Below, one piece after another: positions 21,007-32,622 of a DNA stretch of 64,000 nucleotides; within the stretch, counting starts at the first letter, position 1, and each line of letters starts with the position of its first letter. The DNA is from Volutella citrinella (lineage: Eukaryota > Ascomycota > Sordariomycetes > Hypocreales > Nectriaceae). The stretch lies in contig JAWZSP010000001.1 of the NCBI GenBank assembly GCA_034401135.1, positions 2,232,001 to 2,296,000 of the forward strand, in the 5' to 3' direction. The notes below the pieces were generated by a model. The model was given only the letters and a program-made list of their open reading frames with translations. It was not told the origin of the DNA and did not search any database. The translations under genes and the position numbers were made by a program.

Positions 21007-22866
21007 ATGGAGGAGGCGAGGCTCCTTGACAGCCTCCACCGCAGGCTGGCCGACCTCGACCACAAGGTTCAGGCCATTCGCCACGACACGGCCGCTGCCT
21101 TTCTGCGCTACTACCACGATCTGCTTCGCGACGTCCCGCCCGCAGTCGCCGAGGCCGTCCGCCAGTCCCTCATCCAGTCTCTGCCCGCTTACCCGGCCAT
21201 CTGCCTTGACCCCAAGCTGGCTGACTCACGATCGTTTGCCGTCTCCGGAACCAGTCAACGCCACCACGACCCGCCGACCGCTGCCTCTCCCGCAGCTTCT
21301 GCAGCCTCGTCCGGCTTACCTGGCCAGACTGGTGCCGGATCCGTTGAACCCGCTGTCGATCCACCAGGCAGCCCCTACGACCGTGAGCAGGAATTACGGG
21401 GGCTCTTCACCCCCAGCTATCTCCCGCTGCTCGACAGCTCCCCGCGGCTGCCTGCATCGCAGCCTGTCGCCGCTACCATCCCCCCTCCGCCTGATGTGAT
21501 GCCTCTGCCTGGGCCACGCATCGACTCCGAGGGGCGAAGCCAGGCAATGCATCAGCAATCGGCTGCGCCGACCTCCCAGGATGCCTTACCAGGGACCGAT
21601 CAATTGCCTCCCAGGCCCGCCCACGTTCGTCGATCAACCGATGACACTACGTCCTCGGCGCACTCGGACCGAAGCGATCCCAAGACACCAAGAAGTGCTC
21701 TCCGGCGCTCGTCCACCTCATCCAAGACATCCCACAGCCCCAGGCGTGTCCGATTCGAGTTCATGGGCGCCGAGGTTCTGCCAACCGCCTCACCACAGCC
21801 GACGGACTTCATGATACCCCCGTCCGCCTCCGCCCCATCCGCTGTCAATACTGTGAGCGCCGAAGCCATGTTGGGTGATGGAGAGGAGGATTATGCGCCA
21901 CCTCCGCGAAAAATCTCCTCCTCCGAGGCCCTGAGGGCCTTGTCCAGAGTTCCGCTGGAGGAAGGAACTGTCTGGACCGTTGTGAACCCTAATCAAGACG
22001 ATACCGCGAGGGGTTCTTTGGCCACTCGAGCCCCTCAACCAATCGAGCAGCAGGCGATACCACCTTTGGCACCGGCAGCACCGTTGACAACTACTCCCCG
22101 AGCAGAGCATAGCCTAGGGAGTGTTAGTGAAGAGCCCGAGGATCTGGAAGGTGACTCTTCAGATGAAGAATTTTTGTCGATGCGCAAGCCGAAGCTGGGG
22201 CCCCAGAAGACATCGCCATATCAATCGGATGACGCAGGAGGTCTAGCTGCTCGCGTTACATCACCCACGGATGCCAAAGTTGCTCCAAATACGTTCCCCA
22301 GGGCGGATGAATTGTCACCGGAAGACGATACCGAAGAGGATGACCTCTTTTTGTTCGAGGCTGGCGGCCTGTCCGCACCGCCGAGACCCCGCCCGCAACC
22401 CACTCCTATCAAGGAGGAAGAGGAGGATGAAGAGGAGGAGGAGGAAGAGGAGCAGGAGGCGGAGGATGACGGGAGAGATGCCGAGACAAGAGCACCAAAG
22501 CAATCAACGCCATATGCTAGCTCTCTCGCAGTGCAAATAGCCAGGCCGACTGGCTACTCTGGCCCTCCTACACCGACTGCATCTCGATTTCAAGCTGGTT
22601 CACTGGGATCGTACAAGGGGCAGCCGGTTATTATGCCAGTGGTCCGGAACCCGGAAATACATGCCCAAGCTGCTTCGCTCGGGCAGTTTAATACGTTTGT
22701 CGGAGGATTGGATGGCCGCAGCGGTATGGATGAAGGCGACCTGAATAGTTTCCGTGCCAGCGTTGCGAACCCGGGATTGTCTGCCACCCCTCGAAGTTTC
22801 ACAGAGCGGTTTATGATGGAGGAAGCACGGACAAGAAGGAACAGGGACCCAGGACTGCCGCAATAA
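21007..22866 (+). CDS. Disordered protein with PP1-docking RVxF motif, function unknown
   Basis: A single exon of 619 residues, starting in good context (GCGCCATGG). Residues 1-60 are predicted helical, possibly coiled coil, with the LLDSLHRRLADLDHKVQAI pattern. Most of the rest is disordered and rich in Pro and Ser. At 244-250 the segment SPRRVRF contains RVRF, a match to the RVxF docking motif for protein phosphatase 1, preceded by basic residues and Ser as in many PP1 regulators. A near-uninterrupted acidic run of Glu and Asp lies at about 466-490. The C-terminal 100 residues contain a less biased block (GLDGRSGMDEGDLNSFRAS and a final basic helix) that may be conserved. I do not recognise the family; a PP1 regulatory subunit is a reasonable guess only. 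No intron is apparent. Confidence 0.8.
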   Translation: MEEARLLDSLHRRLADLDHKVQAIRHDTAAAFLRYYHDLLRDVPPAVAEAVRQSLIQSLPAYPAICLDPKLADSRSFAVSGTSQRHHDPPTAASPAASAASSGLPGQTGAGSVEPAVDPPGSPYDREQELRGLFTPSYLPLLDSSPRLPASQPVAATIPPPPDVMPLPGPRIDSEGRSQAMHQQSAAPTSQDALPGTDQLPPRPAHVRRSTDDTTSSAHSDRSDPKTPRSALRRSSTSSKTSHSPRRVRFEFMGAEVLPTASPQPTDFMIPPSASAPSAVNTVSAEAMLGDGEEDYAPPPRKISSSEALRALSRVPLEEGTVWTVVNPNQDDTARGSLATRAPQPIEQQAIPPLAPAAPLTTTPRAEHSLGSVSEEPEDLEGDSSDEEFLSMRKPKLGPQKTSPYQSDDAGGLAARVTSPTDAKVAPNTFPRADELSPEDDTEEDDLFLFEAGGLSAPPRPRPQPTPIKEEEEDEEEEEEEEQEAEDDGRDAETRAPKQSTPYASSLAVQIARPTGYSGPPTPTASRFQAGSLGSYKGQPVIMPVVRNPEIHAQAASLGQFNTFVGGLDGRSGMDEGDLNSFRASVANPGLSATPRSFTERFMMEEARTRRNRDPGLPQ

Positions 22867-23473
22867 TGGCGTTTTCTGTTAGGCTCGGAGGGAGTTTGAT
22901 TTGTTGGTGTATCCTGCATATGGGAGAGTGGGGGGGGGGGACTCATGGCTTCAAGTGGACGGCGTTGATTCAATGACGAGAATAGGATGTTTATACAAGG
23001 TCGGGATTCAAACCCCGTGGGTACTGCCATACTTTTTTCTGCTGTGTTTTTTCTTTTTCTTTGTTCGGTTCCTCTGCATCAAATCACCAATGGGGTTGGC
23101 AAAACACTGGTTGTGGAGCGGAACGGCGGCGGTTCAAAGGAGCAAGACGCCTTGGCATATACCATACACGTAATTATCATGATGTCAGGAGGCATTGAGC
23201 GTGTAAATTTCAGGACCTCACGCAAATTGTTCCTTCAAATGTGTTCAATGGGCCGCCCACGAGATCTCAATTGCGTTATCGGTTCTGGGCGAGGGTGGCG
23301 GCAAGCTCTATGCTGGTCTGGTGGTACCCACGGTCTGGTGTACCACTTTATCGGGGCTAGTCGTCTAGCGGCACATCACCTTACCAATTCAAACATTTGT
23401 AGTGGCTCATCGCATCATTGATCATTCCCAACCCGCCAACACCGTACGATTCGACAAAGGACTCACAGCCAAG
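22867..23473. other. Intergenic region upstream of PET100
   Basis: Between two plus-strand genes. It includes a G-run near 22931 and a T-rich patch near 23030-23060. No gene supported. Confidence 0.5.
23394..23398 (+). promoter_or_regulatory. CCAAT box upstream of PET100
   Basis: CCAAT about 76 bp before the PET100 start, a usual distance for the fungal CCAAT-binding complex. Single short motif, so weak evidence. Confidence 0.3.
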
Positions 23474-23811
23474 ATGGGCGGCCTCAATTTGGAAGTCTTC
23501 AAGGCAAGTGTGCCCCTCTGTGCACCCATGCGCAATCGGCAATCCTGACATTCGGCTGCAAACAGTTCGGAACATATGTCATGTTCCCAATTGGCATCAT
23601 GTACTACTTCGGCACAAACCTCGACAACAGATTCGCCGTGCAGGGCTTCTGGCCCAGGCCCGAGGAGTGCAACAAGGTCCCTCGCGACAGGGAGGAGGTC
23701 GTCGCCGAGTACGAACGAATCGTCGCCCGACAGAAGCTGCGGATGGCCCGGAAGCAGCAGGAAGAAGCGCAACGAGCCGCAGATGCGCAGCCCTCCCAGC
23801 ACGAGTCCTAG
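23474..23811 (+). CDS. pet100: Cytochrome c oxidase assembly protein Pet100
   Basis: Two exons (23474-23503 and 23566-23811) give 91 residues. The first ten residues, MGGLNLEVFK, join FGTYVMFPIGIMYYFGTNLD, which is the Pet100 signature almost residue for residue. The hydrophobic part of that segment is the single inner-membrane anchor; the C-terminal half is a charged helix (YERIVARQKLRMARKQQEEA). Pet100 is needed in mitochondria to assemble complex IV after subunit synthesis. The intron begins GCAAGT, not GT, so it is a GC-AG intron; no GT donor nearby keeps the frame and the conserved join. The gene is convergent with the TACO1 homologue, 200 bp apart. Identification is very secure; the first exon could be missed by predictors that require GT donors. 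Confidence 0.93.
23504..23565 (+). other. GC-AG intron of pet100
   Basis: 62-nt intron with donor AAG|GCAAGT and acceptor AACAG. It follows the strong consensus known for GC donors, and joining at this point restores a family-conserved peptide. Confidence 0.85.
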
Positions 23812-24011
23812 GCCGAGCGGAGCAACACTGAAGCAGAGAAAACACCCCCAGTATGTAAATTATGGCAGGACATGAATCTGCGCTAGCAGCGACCTAGCGA
23901 TGGGCTTTCGGCGTTTGGACTGATCTATGTACCACTCTTCGCCCGTACTTTGTATGGGGCGACCACGGCTTTGTACCGATTTAAATATACAATGCTTTTG
24001 TACATCTCTTC

Positions 24012-25026
24012 TCATACATCCATATTCCTCTCTACTTTATCCCAGGCGTCTTCGTCGACGGCTCCCCTACGCACGTTGCCGTAGATTGCCTTGACTTCGG
24101 AATGCTCTTTGAGGCTTGAAAACAGCAAGTCGAGCGATTCGGCTTGCTGGGTAGAATCAACGTCGACTTTTGTATCCTCGTTCGGCGACCAGACAATGTC
24201 GGAATCCAAAACCTCCAGCTCAAACTTGGAGGCCAGGGCGTGAGTGATGCCGCTGAGCGCCGTGGGCTGTGTCCAGGCCACAAAGTCCCCCTCGGGCAGT
24301 TCCTCAACGTCCTCCATACCGTCGTGCTCAATGGCTTCGTCTAGCATCTCGGACAAATCCGGGCCACCTTCCTTTGCCTTGAAGACCGCTCGGCCGCGCT
24401 TCGTAAAGTAGAACGCCGTCGTGCCAACCACGCCCCCGGCCTTCTTTACGGCCAGTCTCAGGTCGTGGAGGGTGCGGGTTTTGTTGTCTGACTCGGCGTC
24501 GACAATGATTGCAATGTCTGGCGGCATGAGAACTTCAAGAGATAGGGATTCGAGCTGGGCACCGGTTGTTGAACGTCCCTGGCCTCGTGCAACGGCGGCC
24601 TCGATCAGGTGTTTTGGTATGCTGGCTGTGTACACGGGTTAAGGATGCACGCACCAAATATTGGAGCGTTGGGCCTCACCTTTTGTTGCGGCAGCTATGG
24701 CGCCCGCCAATTGAGGGTTGAAGTTGAGGTTGTCACCATACACTGTCGGGTGTTAGGCTGAGGTCTTCATGCCAATAGGCTGGGGGTGAAGGAAGCATGC
24801 TCTTTGAGTACATGGCAATCAACTTTGTAAAGCCGGCACGCTCGTTCATTTTCTTCTTATCCGTGACCGCCTTGATATGTTTCGTCTTGGACCACTTATT
24901 ATGGCCTGCCATCGGAGCCGGTGTAGTCACAAACTGCCGATGACTGCATTGTTGACAAATTAACGGTCCTTGGCGGCCAAGCCTAAGTGGCGCAAGGAAT
25001 GGCTGAAGCGCACGTCGGATGGCCAT
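24012..25026 (-). CDS. Mitochondrial YebC/TACO1-family translation factor
   Basis: Three exons on the minus strand (25026-24801, 24742-24680, 24625-24012) give 300 residues. Residues 1-37 are a basic presequence, followed by the family's defining start AGHNKWSKTKHIKA. The middle exon encodes YGDNLNFNPQLAGAI and the third continues ASIPKHLIEAAVARGQG, all expected YebC/TACO1 blocks. Human TACO1 helps ribosomes translate COX1; the yeast relative Dpc29 aids mitochondrial translation more widely. The first intron has no GT donor that keeps the frame; AGA|GCATGC with acceptor GACAG does, so a second GC-AG intron is proposed. The second intron is ordinary (GTGAGG...ACACAG). Met at 25077 is an alternative start that would lengthen the presequence by 17 residues. 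It is divergent from LAA1. Confidence 0.85.
24743..24800 (-). other. Probable GC-AG intron of the TACO1 homologue
   Basis: 58 nt, donor AGA|GCATGC, branch-like CCTAAC and acceptor CGACAG. The donor is weaker than GCAAGT, but every GT in range breaks the frame. Confidence 0.6.
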
Positions 25027-25386
25027 TGTCGCAATCAGAGACCGACGAGTCGAGTCCGCCAAAACAAGAAGTTGCACGCCCCTTTCGGCAATACCAATCG
25101 CCTGATTAGAAAGTTGAAGTTGGCCATGATGGTTCGGAGCTGCTGCGAGAATGCGCCGGGTTAAAGATCTTCCCAGCTTGCGCTGTGCCTTCGTGGCACC
25201 TTGGCTGTTGATTGGCTACGGTGTCACCTCCCCTGGAGGCAAGTGGCATGGAGCATCATGGGCTAAACTTCCGAGAGGCCATCTACACTTCACACCACCC
25301 CTAAAAAGCCATTTTAAGGATCAACACAAGGACGAACTGCGACGAGACGTACTGGAGCTTGTTGGCGACGCAGTCTCTCTCGCGCC
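25027..25386. promoter_or_regulatory. Bidirectional promoter, TACO1 homologue and LAA1
   Basis: A 360-bp gap between two divergent starts, so the genes must share or abut promoters. One CCAAT (minus strand, 25211-25215) lies near its centre. Confidence 0.5.
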
Positions 25387-28300
25387 ATGTCGTCAACACA
25401 GGACCCCGAAGCTCCAGAGGGCCCCACCGAACAGCAGCCCCCCGCCTCAGCACCAGCTCCTGTTCCGCCGTCCGCGACTGCGATGGAAACCACGACAGCT
25501 ACGGCGAATCCCGAGCTCGATATCTCGAAGCTTCAAGCGTTACCGGCCGAACAGAAGGAGCTTTTCCTTCTCACCTTTGTGTCGAACCTGACAACGCACG
25601 TGCTGCAGCTGGTTGCTGACGACTGCACCGCCCAGCAGTTCTACCTGAAGAAGGAGGTCTTCCAGATCATCAACCTGTCCTCACCGCAACCGTCCCGCGT
25701 CATTCGAAACAACCTGGGGAAATGCCTTGCACACATATTTGGCATTGGAGACCGGAAACTCCTATTCGAGACGATCAACGACTTGAACGCAATCATCTCT
25801 GGGGGGAAGACCAAGACCGAGGCCGAGATTCGCACGAAGCATGCCGCGGTTGTTTGCCTGGGAGATGTCTTTTTCGCGGCCGGCGACAGTGCTATCGGAC
25901 TACACCAGCTATCTTGCACAACCTTGATCAAGCTTCTGAAAGCTACCAGCAATGCCGGCCTTCGTGCAGCCGCTTTTACCTCTCTCAGCAAAATCATACG
26001 CATGATTGAGGGGAGCATGGACGAGGTAATCTCAAGGGAAATATGGAAGCAAGGGCGCAACCACGCCGTGTCCGACAAGGGCCACTTGGTAGTTGCATCG
26101 GCCTGTCGGTGCCTCAAAGCACTGGCCAAGGGGACCGTGTATTTCCACAACTCAACCGACTTCGATAAGCTGGAGACCACCATGTTCAAGGTCTTTGACT
26201 CCGCATCGGTCCAGGTTCGACAAGCAGCCGCAGATTGTTTTGCGGAAGCCTTGGTGCAAGGCTACTCCGAGGCAGCTTCGAATGACGGGGCCTCCAAAAA
26301 GAAGTCCAAGTCCAAGACGATAAAAAGAGCCTCGACTCACCCTGGAATGACCGGAGTAGAGGATGACGATCTTCCTGTGAGATCAGCTAGCCCTGCCCCA
26401 ACGGGTAAGAAGGCCCAAGATCTGGCTCTGTCATTGACGGACATCATGAGGACCTTGTCCGATCAGTACGGGAAGGCCAGCACATCAAATAAGTCGCGCG
26501 CCGCGATCGGAATCTGCTATGTACAGCTATTTCGACGCCTCGGGGAGAAGTTTGTTGAAACCCATTACCTCAGGATTGTCGAATGCCTGACTGTCGACCT
26601 GATCGGCCAGGCTACCGTTAGCAACAGCCGGTACCGTTTATTGATGTCCCGAAAGATTGTCGATACCATACTTCAGGATGTTATCGGGCGCAAGATCTTG
26701 GGCGAGTCTGGCCAAATATCGGCCGCCAAGACGTTGATCAACAGCGTCTTGAAAAACTATCCCCAAGCGCTTCAAGAGCGGCCTGAGCCGTCCAAGCATA
26801 CTCTTGTGACCGTCCTGAGCGCAGCTTCTTCGCTCATCGAGTCACTCGGCTCAGCTTCTAATGCATTTGCGGACCCTTGCAGAGACGGCCTGCTCCAGGT
26901 TCTGCAACACCCCAGCTACACGGTACAGGTCTTCGCGTCACACTGCATGAAGACATTCGTGCTTGCCTGCCCTCAGCAGCTTCTCCCATGTCTTTCCGTT
27001 TGTATGAACAGCTTAAACCGCGAGCTCTCCCTACTCGGAGGACAAAGGAGTTCTCCCAGGCGATGCATTGGCTTTGCCCACGGCCTTGCCGCCACACTCA
27101 GTGCAAGCCCATCGCGGCCTCTGCATGGATCTGTGGACATAAACAGCAGAGTGTTGACCATGGCAACCAACCTGCTAAAGTCCAGCAGCCAGTCGGAGCT
27201 TCGTGTCTCCAGCACACAAATCCAAGTGGCTTGGATTCTCATCGGGGGCTTGATGGCTCTCGGACCGAATTTTGTCAAAATACACCTCTCACAACTATTG
27301 CTTCTGTGGAAAAATGCCCTTCCTAAACCACTTGGGAAGGACAACACATCGTCAAGAAGCCTCCTCGAGGCTTCCTTCCTGGCCCATGTCAGAGAGTGTG
27401 CCCTGGGTTCCATTCTGGCCTTCCTCTCGTTTAACAACCGACTCCTCACTGTTGACGTGTCCAAGCGAATTGCGACCATGCTGCAGAGCACGACAGCATT
27501 CCTCAGGACTCTGCCATCGAAGAAGACCACTGATGACATCTCCCAGAGGCTGACGCCTGCCCTACAGCTTCAAGATTTTGAGACCATGGTCCAGCGCCGA
27601 GTTCTGCAATGCTATGTTAAGCTTGTCAACCTCAGTCCTGCTGGTGGGAGCGAAGCCTTGCTACAGTCAAATCTACTCACCTTGGCCATCTCTCTATTTG
27701 CCGATCCTGAAAACTACTCTCCGAATTCATTGAGCGCATCTATTGCCAACGCTGCTGCAACGTTTGAGTCGATTTGGGACGTCGGCGATAACTCCGGATT
27801 CGGTATAACTGGCTTGGTGACTGGCTTCGACATAAGGAAGCTCCCTGGGCAACAGGATAACTCCGTTGATGGAGTGACTGAGGTCAAGAGCCCGGAAGAT
27901 GTTATCAACAAGCTTCTCCAGTCCCCGGTCTGCGGAAGCTTAGAGCACGACGCCTCTGGGCTGTATATCAGCAGGAGAGAGTCTTTCCATCTTGCGCCCG
28001 ATCCCCCTGCCACCGAAGTCATCAACTCGGCCATTGAGCTGTTCGCATTTTCCTTTCCTTTGACACCACCAAAGGTGCAGGAAAGCATCCTAGAACAACT
28101 TCGAACATTTGCTTCCGCCGGGTCTCTGCAGAGAGACCCGGGTCGCAAGGCGGCTATCAACGTGAACCTTGCGGCAGCGCTATTGGCAACAATGAGAGTT
28201 GCTGTGAAGGAGACTACCTCTCCCCATGGTGACCTGTCCAATCACGCTGTGGAAGCTTTGTTGCAGGATATTGTCCGTGATTTCGTTCTTGACCCCGATC

Positions 28301-31300
28301 AGCATGTGCGGAGTCTTGGCTACGCTACTGTTGCCAGGCTTTGCAACGTCTATGGAAATGGATTTACGAACAATGAAATCAAATACCTGGTCGACACGAT
28401 CGTCGCCAACCGTGAGCCGAGCGCCAGAGCTGGCTGCGCAATGGCACTGGGCGCGATTCAAACCAAGGTTGGCGGCATGGCTGCGGGATACCACCTCAAA
28501 ACAATCCTTGGAATCCTCATGTCGCTCTGCAACGACCCGCACCCTGTCGTACACTATTGGGCACTGGAAGCGCTGTCTCTTGCCTCGGATGCGGCAGGCC
28601 TGAGCTTTGCGGGCTATGTTCCCAGCACGCTGGGGATGCTTGTTCAGCTTTATGTTTCCGAGACTCACCACCCCGAGATTTCTTCGGCCATCTCAATGAA
28701 TCTCGAGATGGAACTCTCCACTACAGCAGCAATTGCCCGGTGTGCCGATTCTCTGATCAATGTACTAGGGCCCGATTTGCAGGACTCAACAAAGTCCCGG
28801 GAACTTATATTCACACTTGTTGGCCAATTCCAAGAGGAACAAGACCTGCTAGTGCAGAGGGCAGCATTGGGTTGTCTGGAGCACCTGTCCTTGTACGCAC
28901 CAGGGCATATGCATTTTGCCGACTACGTCAAGCTTCTGCAAAAGTACCTCAATCACGAGAGCATGGTATTGCGGGATGTGGCAGTTGACGGGCTCCATAA
29001 TATGATGAAACGAAATCCCCATGATGTCCTCAGGGAGGCAGAACCGGGTATTGATCAGCAGTTCTGGCTCGTGTTAGACTCAGATCCGTCCCATGACGGA
29101 ATCCGCAACATTATTCGCAACTGGATGCATCAAACTTGCCTGACTGAGACGAGTGTTTGGCTTCAACGGTTCCAGGCAGTCCTCAAGATGACGCGAGCGA
29201 AACCAAAGGCCGAAGACAAATCCACGGCGAAGATAACCGGAATTGACCTACAGGACGAAGAGGTTGCAGGTTTTGCCAATGCCGGAGGCGCAGCAAAGGA
29301 CGACAAAGAGAATGCCGGAACATCTGAGGTTGAGCCTCTAAGGTGGCAGGTAATTACATTTGCCATGAGCTGCTTAGATGACCTCTTTGTTCGAGTTGCG
29401 AAGAGTGTTGCCACGAACGGGGAGTCTGATGCCCAAACTGAGCTCCAGAACAAGGTGGCCGAGGTCGTGCGAATGGCGTTCTCAGCCTCAACCTCGAGTG
29501 TCCTCGAGCTCCGGATTTGGGGGCTCAAGATTATCGGAGCTGTTCTCAAGATGTTTGGCAAGACACCAGATCCGGACTTTGAGGAAGCAATGCTGTTGGA
29601 GCAGTATCAAGCTCAGATCAGCTCAGCCCTTACGCCCGCTTTCGCAGCCGACTCGTCTCCCGAGCTTGCATCAGAAGCCATCAATGTGTGTGCCAACTTC
29701 ATCTCCATTGGTATCGTTACAGATGTGGATCGAATGGGCCGAATCCTAAAAACATTAGTGACGGCCCTTGAGAACTTCTCGAAGGAAAACGACAATGCTG
29801 CCATTGGAGATCTGAAAGGGTTGAGTTCCAACGCCCAGGTGATGGTCAAGATATCTGTGTTTTCAGCTTGGGCCGAGCTACAGGTTGCAAGCTCAGAACA
29901 GCAATATCTTCTTGACGTGCTGCGCCCTCACATTGGCACACTCACGCCCCTGTGGCTGGAGTCGCTTCGAGAGTTTGCGCGACTGCGTTTCGAGCCGGAC
30001 ATCTCAATGACTCTCGGTCCTCCCTCTCTCTCTGGAAGCCTTGACACAATCTACGCAGCACTCAACCGTGAAACCCTGCTCCGGTTCTACCAGGACGCAT
30101 GGCTGAAGCTAGTTGATGCCATCGCTAGCCTCATCGAGCAGGACAGCGAGTTCGTCTTTGACGCCCTAGACGGCAAGGAATCGGAGGGGCCATCAGCCAA
30201 CGGTACCAACAAGGGACCCGACATCAACTACCGGGATGAGCCCGTGGCTTTCTTCTTCGTCCTGTTCGGACTCGCATTCGAGGCGCTGGCGACTCGATCA
30301 GGGCAGACCGACTCGTTAGCGACACATGAGCAGACGCTGGCGATCCTGCAGGCGTTGAAGAAGATTCTGCACCCAAGCGTGTCTGGGCACGCTATATACC
30401 GCCCCGATGTGTTTGCTGAAACGATGGATCTGTTGGACCGGCTGGCCCTTACCGAGGGTCTGGATGTGCAGAGCGTCATTGTTGAGATTGCGCGCGAGCT
30501 ATGCATTGCGCACCCAGCAGCCAGAAGACAAGCAGCCGAGGATGGCGACCTCTCTGATGATATTGACCAGCTCTTCGAACTAACGCGAATCATTGTCCTG
30601 GTCTGTAGCGGGCTCCTGCCTAACCTGTCGGAAGGCAACCAGCCAGCCAGGCACCAGATGAACGAGGAGGCCATCCTGCTGGTCCGGTCGTCGTTGAACG
30701 CGCTGGTGGACGCTGCGGAAGTGTTCCCGTCCATCATCAAGACGGATCTCCACGCATGCATTGTGCACATTTTCGCCACGACGCTGGCCACGCCTGAATG
30801 CCAAGAAACGATAGTGCCCCAGGCTCTGCCCATCCTGAAGCGGTTCGTCGCCAGCATGTCCAAGTCGAGGAGGCCAGCAGCCGGCGGCGATGGCCCGTCT
30901 GGCACGGATGTGCAGATCCAAGGCTGCTTACGCCGCTTCCTCTCGATTTATCTCAATGCACAAAAGCGCGAAGTGCCTCATGCGCTATTGTGCGTCAAAA
31001 ACTGTCTCCTGGCAACTACAATTCTCTTCGCCGGAGGCGGCAACCACTTGCCGGCTACGGATGGGCTTGTCGCACGGTATTTGGATGAGCTGCTCGACTG
31101 CCTCACCGATCGCATGGTACGTATAAACGAACTGGATTGGATAACCCCGATTTTGCTCCAATGCTAACCCGCGTGGCTGGTGTTAGACTGCCAAGATTGC
31201 AGCAAACTGCATTAGATCCCTCATTCTCCAGCCAGCGCCGACGGTTGCCGACCTCACTATAGCCCGTTTCCTATTTCCGCGGCTGGTCGACTTTGTTATT

Positions 31301-31669
31301 GACACAAACCCCGATGACCCGGAGGGTGCGAGGGCTCTTGTCGCCCATACGCTCTGCCAATATGTCGGTGTAGTCGACAAGAGCCGAGTCTCCGTAGCCA
31401 TGGCCCTCGTAATCCCGATGCTAATGACACGGGCGACTGCAGAGGGTGAGACGCTGTATAGCCAGACGAGCGCCCGCCTGCTTGAGCTGGCGGCCATTGA
31501 CCAGGGTGTCTTCAGGTCTGTGGTGGCCAGCATGAGCGATGGTCAGAAGGCGTTCCTCGAGGAGGTGATTCGCTCCGGTCGGCAGACGACGGATGGGACA
31601 GACAAGGTAGCTGCAGGGCCTACGGGACAGCCCAGCATTGCGCTGAAGATGGACTTTGGTGGACAATGA
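25387..31669 (+). CDS. laa1: Laa1/HEATR5-type HEAT-repeat protein, AP-1 accessory factor
   Basis: Two exons (25387-31116 and 31187-31669; 70-nt intron with GTACGT donor) encode 2070 residues, close to yeast Laa1 (about 2000). After a disordered Pro/Ala-rich head of some 45 residues the protein is helical HEAT repeats throughout. The block LKKEVFQIINLSSPQPSRVIRNNLGKCL and the later NAGLRAAAFTSLSKI are characteristic of the Laa1/HEATR5 family. The C-terminus ends in a short disordered tail (SIALKMDFGGQ). Laa1 binds the clathrin adaptor AP-1 and directs it to the trans-Golgi and endosomes. No enzymatic motif is present. The start has good context (CGCCATGT). A Lys/Ser-rich insert near 300-320 (KKKSKSKTIKR) breaks the repeats. 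Assignment rests on overall length and the N-terminal signature. Confidence 0.88.
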
Positions 31670-32287
31670 GCCCAGGCCAGGCGTAACAGAAAGGCGTCGG
31701 CGTATCATACACAGGGCGAATCTGCTGGCAGCAATTGTTTACAACTGTTACTATTTCTAAACTTATTATCCCACGCCCTAACAACCCGGGCTCACCGTCT
31801 ATCCTGTCGTCGCAATGCTACATAGTAGTTGGGCTCGCGGGGGGGGCCAGTCATTGCCGGCGTTGGCGTAGACACGGGGTTGGCTGGCCCCAGAAGCACG
31901 TTGTGTTTCACCGCATCATAGATTCGATAGCGGGTAATCTCAGATGGTCTCGGAGCGCGCCCGAGACCCTGGATTGGGCAGGGCTGGGCAGAGCAGGGCA
32001 GGGAGACGACACAGGGCGGCCACGCTTGGATGGAGAAAAGAAGGCAGGGAGAGAGACGAGACAAGAGAGATCTTCACACTACACTACATATACTGCACAT
32101 GCTGCAAAGCAAAGCGGACACTTCCTCTAACGGCATCGGGCGACACGCACAGATATGCACACTCACGCGTCGACGGACCGACGCACTCGGGGATATATCA
32201 CATGCGGAGTGTCCGCACAGAACCAGGGGACCGCATGTGGCTTACCGATCCCAGCAGGGCATGGGAGGCGGTAAAGTGCTGCTGCAC

Positions 32288-32317
32288 TATGTATGTATGT
32301 ATGTATGTATGTATGTA
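32288..32317 (+). repeat. (TATG)n microsatellite
   Basis: Seven and a half perfect TATG copies. Confidence 0.95.
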
Positions 32318-32603
32318 CATCCTGTAGTGGGCTAGCGACAGGAGCGGGAAGCGGCGCGTCACGCCCCCTGAGCACTCCGGGGGGCCGAGTCCCCCGGCCG
32401 GTGGGTCTCCGGCTCGCCTCCGGGGGGGGGCCAAGGACGACAAAGCGAGATGACGGGAGTAATAAGGACGAGACGAGCAAGTACTGTGCCTCAGTGAGCT
32501 CGGCCTCTCTCAAAAGCAAACGGAGGGCATTTTGGTCCCTGGTGTCGGTTCCCGTCTCGTGTTGAAGCAATGCCGACGGCCAAGTGCAGCAGCCTACGGA
32601 TAC

Positions 32604-32622
32604 ACCACCACCACCACCACCA
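32604..32622 (+). repeat. (ACC)n microsatellite
   Basis: About six perfect ACC units, followed by a CA-rich stretch. Confidence 0.85.

Noticed and set aside
22990..23045. tRNA-like T-arm next to a T-run
   Set aside because: The loop sequence resembles a T-loop but the stem does not pair properly and no A box or acceptor stem is found.
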